This document shows positions 56,959 through 64,000 of a DNA stretch of 64,000 nt, one piece after another (positions within the stretch are counted from its first letter, which is position 1; every line of letters starts with the position of its first letter). The position numbers were made by a program, and so were the translations under genes. This DNA comes from Sinonovacula constricta (Eukaryota; Mollusca; Bivalvia; Cardiida; Solecurtidae), in assembly GCA_007844125.1 (NCBI GenBank), contig CM017557.1, forward strand, positions 57,612,857 to 57,676,856, given 5' to 3'. The notes beneath the pieces are model-generated. The model saw only the letters and a program-made list of their open reading frames with translations. It had not been told where the DNA came from and did not search any database.

Positions 56959-57444
56959 AGGTGGTATTGGACAGTTTGAAGCAGATTTTTTTTTTCTGAA
57001 ATAACCATATAATTTTTGTTTACATGAAAAATCTAGCAAAATGCTGTTTAGTGATGTCCTATATCTATGTGAAAGGGAGGCAGAAGACCCCACTCATCAT
57101 TATAAACATGTTTTTCCTGTCTGAGCCACACTGCACAGTTAGCTATTTTTAAACTAAAACATGACAACCTCCTTTTGCGATCATGTTATATTGTCAACTG
57201 GGTAATTTCCTCTGATGTCAACTATTTTTAGCAGATATCACTATTATGCTTATCTATAGATTTGAAAAGGATAAACATTTAGAGCGATTTCTGCGCTATT
57301 TGTACTATCTAACAATATAGGAAGTGTTTAAAAGAATCATTTCTTGGACTAAAGTGTGAGTTTAAGCAGAAATTATGCCCAAATTTCCCAAGCATTGATA
57401 AATGTTACATGCATTTGATCTTGGCAAACTGGTGGATACTAGCT
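56959..57444 (-). mobile_element. MITE-T copy 11
   Basis: TTAA at 56955-56958 and 57445-57448. Begins AGGTGGTATTGGACAG and ends GGTGGATACTAGCT. 486 bp. Confidence 0.93.
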
Positions 57445-57482
57445 TTAAGTAAAACAATAAAAAAAGTTATTTTTTGTTATGA

Positions 57483-57670
57483 TTTTTAATAACATCACAG
57501 CGACCAGTTATGTTCATTATAGCGATGACCAGCTATTTTGGTTGAGAAAGATCCCAAACTGTCAGGTTAGAACCACCGGTGCACCGCAGGTCATCTGGAG
57601 GACCTACCTACATTAAGTTCTTCACCCTGAAATGGGACTCAAACCGAGTGGTGAGAGGCTAAGCAGTATA
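57483..57670 (-). repeat. SINE-A copy, head truncated
   Basis: ATAACATCACAGCGACCAG, TTAGAACCACCGGTGCACCG and GGGACTCAAACCGAGTGGTGAG. It stops after GAGGCTAAGCAG, inside the head. Confidence 0.88.
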
Positions 57671-57738
57671 AACTTATTACAAATCTTTTTGTTCTCTTGC
57701 TGGGTTTCATTTCATAAGCTGTCAGCAGGGTGGTGTAG

Positions 57739-57897
57739 CTGATGAATGAGCTGTGGGTGAATAGTGACAGTGTTGGAGGTCATTCTGAAAAGAAAGACTT
57801 GTGCACATGCTTAATGCAACACTTAGAGCCCAGTGTGTTTAAGGTGCTCGTGAAGCACTTGCACAAGTATTTCAATCTCAGAATTACAGAAATCAAG
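57739..57897 (+). CDS. Candidate exon, 159 nt, unknown gene
   Basis: A 53-codon frame ends at a donor-like ATCAAG|GTTAAT. It can start after GGTGGTGTAG (phase 0) or at the ATG at 57742; an in-frame TAG lies just before. The peptide reads MNELWVNSDSVGGHSEKK, then CLMQHLEPSVFKVLVKHLH, then a YFNLRITEIK end. The central part looks like two amphipathic helices, as in helical protein-protein domains. Its GC content and codon mix stand out from the AT-rich flanks. The acceptor is weak because other AGs intervene between the pyrimidine tract and the chosen AG. I recognise no family. A short in-phase frame at about 58216-58260 (SSSYCQLGGPKAQYL, then TAA) could be a following exon, but its acceptor is poor. 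Confidence 0.35.
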
Positions 57898-57899
57898 GT

Positions 57900-59725
57900 T
57901 AATATCCATCATACAAACTATCCAAATCCAAAACTAATATATTAACATGGCACCAGTCTTCAACAAAACCAGGTGGACTGTGGTTGATTCAATTTTATAA
58001 GTTAAATGGATCGACAGTCCGCCAGAGGTTGAAGCCACATCTTTTTCAAAATTCTGAATTTTCGAAAATATATATACTAAACTGAACTAAACAATGCTTT
58101 ACAGCCTTTCGCTGAACTCAATCACATGTAACACCTTGGTTTGCTTACCAACATTTGTTGTCAAAATGCCCAAATCATGCTGGTCCAGTAAAATTTGGTC
58201 CAGTCCAGTAGTTATTGCCAGCTTGGTGGACCGAAGGCCCAGTACCTTTAAATTTCTCTCATGAAGACTGTAGCACTGGTAATGATGGCTATGATTCTGA
58301 TGAAATTCTTGACAAGTTTTAATTATGTTACAGACAAGAAACCAATGAACCTTTTGAGAAACAAAATACTAAGTTCCAAATGAATGATGCTAGTTTCCTA
58401 TGGAAAATAACTAAACAGGGCTTCCTTATTTCTTTGTAAAATGCCAGGATGAGGATAAAATTAAAATACGTGACAATGGTTGATTTGAATCGGCAAGTTT
58501 TGTTATTCTTCATTGTCCAGCCCATGTAGGCTCAAAATGAGTACTGGGTGGTAAGCCATATCCTGGATCTGTCTTAAGTACTTGATTTAACCATTTATAT
58601 TAAACAACAATGGAATTACATTTATTATCACCAATTTTTTAAACAGTCACTTTAGAGTTTTTTTTATGTTTTATTTCTGCAACATGAGGACATATATTAC
58701 AAATCATTCAAGTTCAACATACAATATACAAATGTCATAATACATATATTTGGTTAAAGAAGTGTTACCAGTATTTTCTCTTACCATTTCCGTACCTGGT
58801 TTTATTTTCAGACTGTACAACTTTTTAGGACAAGTCGATCTAAATTGTGACAGCAAATTTACTACTGCCCATTACAAAATAAACAATACAGAAAACTGAA
58901 ACTGCACAAAATTGCACTGATCATAATTATGTCAAGAGATATTGAGTGCAATTGAAACTGTCTACTGTAGAAGTTTACAGCCAGATGCAAGCTAGGAAGA
59001 AACAGGTTTTCTTAAGATTTTTATTTAAATGTTTTAACTGTTTATTACCTGTTTTCATACTATGTCATTTTTTTATGTGTAAATTGATATTGTGTACGTA
59101 AATATTTTCCCATTATATATATATATTTTATATTATATATATTTCCCTATTACTTATTTGTAATATTACTTTTTTTTTGTCAGAGAAACCCTCAAAAATG
59201 TTAAATGTTCAGTACATCTGCTGTACTACATCTATCTTTGTTTATATCCATGCTGTGGTAAGGACTTCCTGTACATTTTCATAAAGGTCTATAAATCTTG
59301 CTTTAACAAAGGCAATCAATTGTACAAGACCATCTTACACTTGGCAGGTCTATCTACTTCGGGAAAAACAATCAAAGATAGATGTGCACTTTAAATGTTT
59401 CCTTTGTCAAAGTAAGTCATTTTGAGATATATGTACCTCTATCAAAGAAAGAATTAGGTGTGTAAGAGTGCAGCAAACAAATGACTCTGTCCCTCATGGC
59501 TTAAGTGTTAGAATGATACTTTTTAAAAGCTTTCCTGGTTCTTTCAAGGCAGATGGTTTGAGCTAACATTGACCTATCATAGCTGACAGACACGAACAGA
59601 TCTTAACCAAATTTTTCTGAATATAACCTGCATTTTTTTTCACAGGATATGAGCATACGAGAAAAATATATAAGTGGGGATTATAATATAAAGGCTAAAA
59701 AATCGGGGAGCTCTACAATTAAATG
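57900..59725. other. Non-coding, nothing firm
   Basis: AT-rich; (TA)n-like runs at 59115-59143. CATTTTTTTTCACAG at 59632-59645 looks like a splice acceptor, but the frame beyond it (59649-59933) soon runs into the CpG array. Confidence 0.4.
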
Positions 59726-59730
59726 GTATA

Positions 59731-59930
59731 CTCCACGTTCTGTTACGCTTCCTTACGAAATCAGCACGTTTTGTTGCGCTCTACTGCGCTTTGCTACGAT
59801 CGAGCCCACGATTTGCATCATGTTCTGTTACGCTTTGTTGCGATCAACACGATTGGCTTCCACGCTCCACCACGTTCCGTTACGTCCTGTCTCCCACGAC
59901 AAAGCCGCTTTGTTGCGATCTCCTGCGATT
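59731..59930 (+). repeat. Left array, CpG every 10 bp
   Basis: CG dinucleotides at 59736, 746, 756, 767, 777, 787, 797, 809, 831, 841, 850, 863, 873, 883, 896, 906, 916 and 926. The typical unit is ACGTTCTGTT or ACGCTTTGTT. Confidence 0.9.
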
Positions 59931-60051
59931 TGACCTACCATTTGAGACAAATGACCACGTTTTACGTCACGATTTGATATTTAAACAAGAAATAATTCAC
60001 TTTAGGCTTATTATTCGCAACAATGAACCAGCTGGATATAGACGATCCTGA

Positions 60052-60399
60052 ATTGTTATACCAAGTTTTCAGTTCAAGCACACTTGTCCCCATTTTATCA
60101 GCCTGTTGCTGCCACAAGCTTTCCTTGAGCTGCATGTTTTTATAGTCAGCCCTTCTTTTTTCATATATGGAAGGGTTAGCTTTGAGAAAATCTAAAATTT
60201 CCTCTTTTTGCTGGTCAGTGTATGTTGTAGTTGTTCTGGGAAATTTCGTCTTTTTTGGAGCATCATCCTGGGGCGATGGGGTTTCCACCGGAGCATCTTC
60301 AATTTCTTCCGGTTGTGGAGGTGGGGGAGGGGGTGGTGGCGGATGAACATCAACCACAACAGTTCTTTAAGTTTTGGAACCTTTTCGTTTCGCTGGCAT
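60052..60399 (-). pseudogene. MADF (Adf-1/Myb-SANT-like) DNA-binding protein, broken
   Basis: The first ATG (60399) gives MPAKRKGSKT, then an in-frame TAA at 60369-60367, then the frame continues from 60366. A nine-proline run is followed by an acidic stretch and a basic patch (KKTKFPR). The recognisable domain then begins with EEILDFLKANPSIY and includes RRADYKN, LWQQQADKMG and ELKTWYNN. This order (helix ending in NP-IY, D-YKN, a W in helix two, then LKTWYNN) is that of MADF domains, which bind DNA in Adf-1-like regulators and accompany transposases in PIF/Harbinger elements. Homology ends at about 60052, where the third helix should continue with an arginine-rich sequence, so the gene is interrupted or the exon ends there. 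The nonsense codon and the break make it a pseudogene or one exon of a decayed element gene. Confidence 0.7.
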
Positions 60400-60465
60400 G
60401 ATTAAACTGATATAGTGCCAGTAGATAAAGCTGTTATGTATATGCAGCTTGCGTGGAAATCATGG

Positions 60466-60655
60466 CTATCGTGAGGAAACGTGTTGGAGCGTGTCAGAGC
60501 GTATCAGAACGTGAACGACAATCGGGGACACCGTAGGAGAGTGTGACGCAACGTGGAGCAATAAATGATAGAAAAGTGTATATCGTAACAGATCGTGGTA
60601 GATCGTAGCAGAGCGTGGAGCTATCGTGAGACGTCGCAGCGACGAGGGATGAAAA
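60466..60655 (-). repeat. Right inner array, reverse orientation
   Basis: CG at 60470, 480, 490, 500, 510, 523, 532, then 547, 552, then 584, 594, 604, 614 and 625. Purine-rich on the plus strand (GTGTTGGAGC, GTGTCAGAGC), so inverted relative to 59731-59930. Confidence 0.88.
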
Positions 60656-60659
60656 AATG

Positions 60660-60910
60660 TGTCCACGCTGGTCCCGATCTGTTGCGATTGTACTCCACGT
60701 TCTGTTACGCTTCTGTACGTTCCGTTACGTTTTGTTACGAAGGCCACGCTCTGTCACGATTAGAAAATGAATAGGGGCAATCGTGGTGAAATTTAAGTTT
60801 GATTTAAAATCTGTCCCGATGCCCACGATGTCCCCGATTCAACCACGTTCCATTACGCTCCCCCACGATCACCCCGATTCGACTCCACACTCTGTTACAT
60901 TCGCCATGAT
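60660..60910 (+). repeat. Right outer arrays, forward orientation
   Basis: CG at 60698, 708, 718, 728, 738, 747, 757 and again at 60817, 826, 835, 846, 856, 866, 875. TACTCCACGTTCTGTTACGC is shared with 59729-59748 (direct repeat). Confidence 0.88.
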
Positions 60911-60964
60911 GCTCTGGAATCAGGGACATCGTGGTAATCGTGGCCAGATGTAAACCTAGCATAA

Positions 60965-61398
60965 CACAAAAACTACTTACAACAGTGTATTCACATCGGT
61001 TTTCATTGTCTCAAAATGTGACTAATTTTCAGAAGCATTGAATACTTCAGTGATTGCAGCTTTTTCATTCTGTTACCTTATTGGTGACCATAAGTACATT
61101 CTTTCAATTGTAATTTGCAGAAAAAGACCATGAAGGGTCAAGGACCATCATCATTTCCCATCCCTGCTGAATTGTTTCCCCACATAGTTATTTCAAGGCT
61201 TGTAACATCCAGTGATCATGCTTGATATGTAACAACATAAATAGCTAATATCAAGTCTGCATACCTTAGATCAATTCAGATAGATCACGTCCTGTAGTTT
61301 TATGTCTATGTACATCATAAGAGCATAGCAATGTGTGAGCTTGGGATATGACATCTGGCAATGGATAGTTTTGTAATTTGTTTGTTACAGCATTTATA
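60965..61398. other. Non-coding, nothing recognised
   Basis: No feature supported. Confidence 0.5.
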
Positions 61399-61399
61399 A

Positions 61400-61808
61400 C
61401 ATGTATTTCTGGACAGTGTGTTCATTTGAAGCATATAAAGTACTGCCATGACTGGAATGGGATTTGCCGGCATTTTTGCCGATACTGTGCAGCGACATTT
61501 CTATTATTATAGCACAGGAGCACTTATGAGGTGCCCAGGGACTGAACTCAGCTAGTCCATTATACTGACACCAACGAGCCAGGTGTAATGATGTCCCCTT
61601 AGTCCCGAGCATTAGGAGTGAAGCCACTACTACCAACTTTAAAGTCTTTGGTTTGAACCAGCCTGGGTTTGATCCCGTGACCTACCGATCTGCAAGACAA
61701 CGCTCTACCACTTGAGCTATTGCGGCTGGTGATTGCCATTACTGCGTATAGCATGCCAAGAATACATGACATGACACTACACCCTGTGATTATCCCGACA
61801 CCAAACCA
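61400..61808 (-). repeat. SINE-B copy split by a SINE-C insertion
   Basis: TTCTGGACAGTGTGTTCATTTG and AAGTACTGCC (61408-61450) are the SINE-B 3' body. It resumes at about 61735 as CCATTACTGCGTATAGCATGCC and then CATGACACTACACCCTGTGATTATCC, in family order. Confidence 0.85.
61458..61730 (-). repeat. SINE-C copy 4, inside SINE-B
   Basis: Tail GCCGATACTGTGCAGCGAC, body GACACCAACGAGCCAGG, box B GGGTTTGATCCCGTG complement region and head CCACTTGAGCTATTGCGGC. The flanks ACTGCCATGACTG and ATTGCCATTACTG are a diverged target duplication. Confidence 0.9.
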
Positions 61809-61809
61809 A

Positions 61810-62357
61810 CCATACAATATAACAATACACTAATAATAGTTAAAAAATATAAAACATCTCAACTAAAAATTATCTTTGTATTATCAGCTTTTGTGTCAAA
61901 TGCCAACAAACAAAAACATTTTTAAAGGATTAATATGAGGTTAAAACTAGGTTTGTCCCCCTCCCTCACCCCACAAAATTAGAAAAAGTTTGTCAATTTA
62001 ACATCTTGTGCATTGTGCTAAAAGACAAGAAAAATATCCCTAAATGCATGAAAATGGTTACCAAACTCACCAAAGATTAAGTTTGGTAATTTTCTCAGTT
62101 AAAAGAATTTCTCTTTACATAAAGTCAGAAAGTACATCTTAAGTTTAAAAATAACATGTTCAATCCCTATCTTTAATGTCAGAATAAGATTACAACTTGC
62201 ACGGAAATTTTCAAGTTGAATAAATACTCATGATAGAATATGAAACTTCACAGTTTTTATCAGAAGCTGTTTTGCTCAGCCATTGAAGCTATAAAGTTAT
62301 AAATATCATCTAGCTGTTTAAAAAAGAATTTGATATGTGATACCAGGAAGAATAATA
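61810..62357. other. Non-coding, nothing recognised
   Basis: AT-rich, no feature supported. Confidence 0.5.
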
Positions 62358-62367
62358 TTTCACCCAT

Positions 62368-62647
62368 GTTTGTTTATTGGGTTTATCATCCCACCAACAG
62401 TATTTCAGTTATCTGGAGATGGAGCCCACTTTAAGCAGGTATAGTGCTGCCTTTACTGTGCAAAGCATGCCGTGAACACCTGGCGTGATACCACACCCAG
62501 TCACATTATCCTGACACCGGGCCAACCAGTTATGGAATAACTTATATTTGCTTGAGCGTTAGCAAGGGAGCTATACCACTACTGTTTTTACAACTTTGGT
62601 ATATTGCGGCCCGGAATAAAACCCGGGACCTCGCATACCTGGAGCCA
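62368..62647 (-). repeat. SINE-B copy, 5' truncated, with 11-bp target duplication
   Basis: TTTCACCCATG (62358-62367 with one base overlap of the end) and TTTTACCCATG (62648-62658) agree at 10 of 11. The head stops at ACCTGGAGCC, so box A is missing although the flanking duplication is intact. Confidence 0.92.
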
Positions 62648-62749
62648 TTTTACCCATGGGCATAAAACAACTGACAACAAAACACCTGTTTAGTGAAAAA
62701 AACTGACCTAGTTTAGAAGTATTTTCATTAACTCTTAAACATTAAAGTT

Positions 62750-63262
62750 TGTTTTGTTTTAAGGTCTATCACACTGACACAAATATGGTAACACTGGCAC
62801 TGTCCAGCTATGACTGGGAATGGAAGACCTCCAGACAGGGGCAGATCCAGACAATTTTGGTGGGTGGGTATGAAACAAGATCCAATCAACTTTTTCACAG
62901 TAAATACTAGATATATATATACACAGTAATGAACCCTAACTTCGCCTTAAGCAGTCAGCAGACAAGATTTGATTTATAAGCTTAGTATTTTTCAAGCTTA
63001 CATGTAAGTGTTTTCACAACTCTACTCTTTACCTGGTTGGTAGGGGAGAGATGCGTCCCCCCATCCTGACCCCATGGATCCATCCCTTCTTCCAGAAATG
63101 TGTCTGGGTAGAACCAGTGTCCTTCTGCAGGTCCATTGGGAGACGTCAATTAATGACAATTCTCCTCATCACTGAGACTTAAGCCAATGTAGGGCTAAAA
63201 ATTTATAAGTTGGTTTGGGTGGAGGGGAGGGGGGGATGGGTCTCTAACCACTTGGCCACAAA
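62750..63262 (-). repeat. SINE-A copy split by a hAT-like MITE
   Basis: GGAATGGAAGACCTCCAGA (to 62835) is followed after the MITE by CTTCCAGAAATGTGTCTGGG at 63089. This is the family's 'gaagaccccagacaaatgtctggg' with 253 bp inserted. The head region is strongly diverged. Confidence 0.85.
62836..63088. mobile_element. hAT-like MITE, 253 bp, inside SINE-A
   Basis: Begins CAGGGGCAGATCCAGAC; the inverted right end is AAGGGATGGATCCATGG, 10 of 15 matching. The 8-bp flanks CCTCCAGA and CTTCCAGA match at 7 of 8. The left end resembles the MITE at 36698-36926 (CAGGG-NAGATCCAGA), so both belong to one family. Confidence 0.8.
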
Positions 63263-63264
63263 CT

Positions 63265-63704
63265 ACCAAAAGCATTACAGTGTACAAATGGCATACTCGC
63301 AAAATTTTTCAAAAGATGTAATAATGTGAATTTATGAAGCATGTCACTAAATTTTGGCAACATTTTTGATATTTGATTCTGGTAATATCATTAAGAAATG
63401 GGTGAGGTTGTCATAACCAGAAAAGCATAACCGAATATGTTGAGGGGGTGTCAGCTAAAGAGGTGCATCTTTGACAGACCTTACACAGTTAATGCATGCT
63501 GCATGAACTAAGGTAATGAATGAAGAGTGATTCATTTTGAAGAAATGTTGATGTTTCACCAGTCCATGAAAGAGTCAATGATAAATGAGAAAATAAAAGT
63601 TATTGTTGGCGATAAGAAAACCTGAAATAAATCTAGATACCAGTTAAAATTGAGGTAATAAGGTTTGTCTGGACTTTCAGAAACATAACATGCCAGCCAC
63701 ACAA
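63265..63704. other. Non-coding, nothing recognised
   Basis: No feature supported. Confidence 0.5.
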
Positions 63705-63708
63705 TTAA

Positions 63709-64000
63709 AGGTAGTATCCAACAGTTGGGACCAATTTTTGCCTCTCATTAAACCAAATAAATTGTTATTACCTGAAAAGATCCCAGAAAAAACTGTTTAT
63801 TTGTGCCCTACAACCATGTGAAAAGTAAAGCATAACACCAAATTTTTAATTTACAAAAATATATCTCCTATCCAAGCCACTCTGCACAGTTAGCGCTATT
63901 TTTAAATTAAAAAAACATGTGACCACTTACTTGTGACATCACGTTACATAATCATCCATGTAATCAGCTCTGATGCTGATATCTATTTCTAGCTAAAATC
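63709..64000 (-). mobile_element. MITE-T copy 12, cut by the window end
   Basis: TTAA at 63705-63708, then AGGTAGTATCCAACAG. Family interior (AGTTAGCGCTATTTTTAAATT, CATGTGACCACTTACTTG, TCTGATGCTGATATC) runs to the last base. Confidence 0.92.

Larger units (their letters stand above)
59727..60960 (-). mobile_element. CpG-array element around a MADF-domain gene
   Basis: Left array 59731-59930, broken gene 60052-60399 (minus), right inner array 60466-60655 in reverse orientation, right outer arrays 60660-60765 and 60810-60905 in the left array's orientation. The inverted left and inner-right arrays flank the gene like long terminal inverted repeats. The terminal bases and target duplication were not found. 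PIF/Harbinger-type or foldback-type elements are possible, but the family is unassigned. Confidence 0.6.

Noticed and set aside
59649..60051. Three overlapping plus-strand open frames of 84-94 codons
   Set aside because: They run through the CpG array in different frames at once, as expected of a short-period repeat; no frame has a stable protein character.
60208..60405. Plus-strand frame of 65 codons opposite the MADF gene
   Set aside because: It is the complement of the proline-rich and MADF coding strand (GGGWGR-rich peptide) and lacks its own signals.

Overview
The window looks like repeat-dense, AT-rich, gene-poor DNA from an animal genome. A mollusc, probably a bivalve, is my best guess, from the mix of tRNA-derived SINEs, short inverted-repeat DNA transposons and minisatellites; this is inference and I cannot name a species. 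Nothing is bacterial: there are no long open frames, operons or ribosome-binding patterns. Most open frames of 60-130 codons here are chance readings through SINEs, minisatellites and AT-rich DNA, and I have left them out.

Layout. 1-5 kb: decayed tandem duplications, then a possible 4.0-kb DNA-transposon relic (883-4914). 5.3-5.9 kb: a 59-bp minisatellite. 7-28 kb: SINEs, copies of a ~0.5-kb TTAA-flanked MITE, a 770-bp TA-flanked MITE (15110-15879), a 30-bp tandem array and one plausible plus-strand exon (21850-22019). 29-36 kb: a decayed minisatellite, a possible terminal exon, a protein-like minus-strand segment (about 32800-33018) and a SINE whose own head has become a 28-bp minisatellite (35695-36062). 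36.6-39.3 kb: SINE and hAT-like MITE cluster, including a SINE with a perfect 12-bp target-site duplication. 41-44 kb: MITE copies ending 34 bp from a splice-bounded minus-strand exon (43970-44036). 46-53 kb: SINEs, an exemplary hAT-like MITE (48093-48462), an (AT)n run, a CAT-rich microsatellite and a 62-bp minisatellite. 55-57.7 kb: a MITE inserted in a SINE, more MITEs and a possible exon (57739-57897). 59.7-60.96 kb: CpG arrays spaced at about 10 bp around a broken MADF-domain gene. 61.4-64 kb: nested SINEs, a hAT-like MITE inside a SINE, and a MITE cut by the window end.

Families, named here for convenience. SINE-A: tRNA-like head with box A and box B, about 225-240 bp, about 20 copies or pieces. 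SINE-B: tRNA-like head, about 308 bp, tail ending AATAA, about 12 copies or pieces. SINE-C: tRNA-like head, about 235-270 bp, 4 copies. SINE-D: two tRNA-Gln-like heads. MITE-T: about 470-510 bp, ends AGGTGGTA...TACCACCT between TTAA sites, 12 copies. Several nested insertions give direct empty-site evidence for how the elements inserted.

No complete host gene is visible. If the exon candidates are real, the window lies inside introns of, or between, genes on both strands. The most unusual structure is the 59.7-60.96 kb element, with CpGs on a near-helical 10-bp period flanking a DNA-binding-domain gene.
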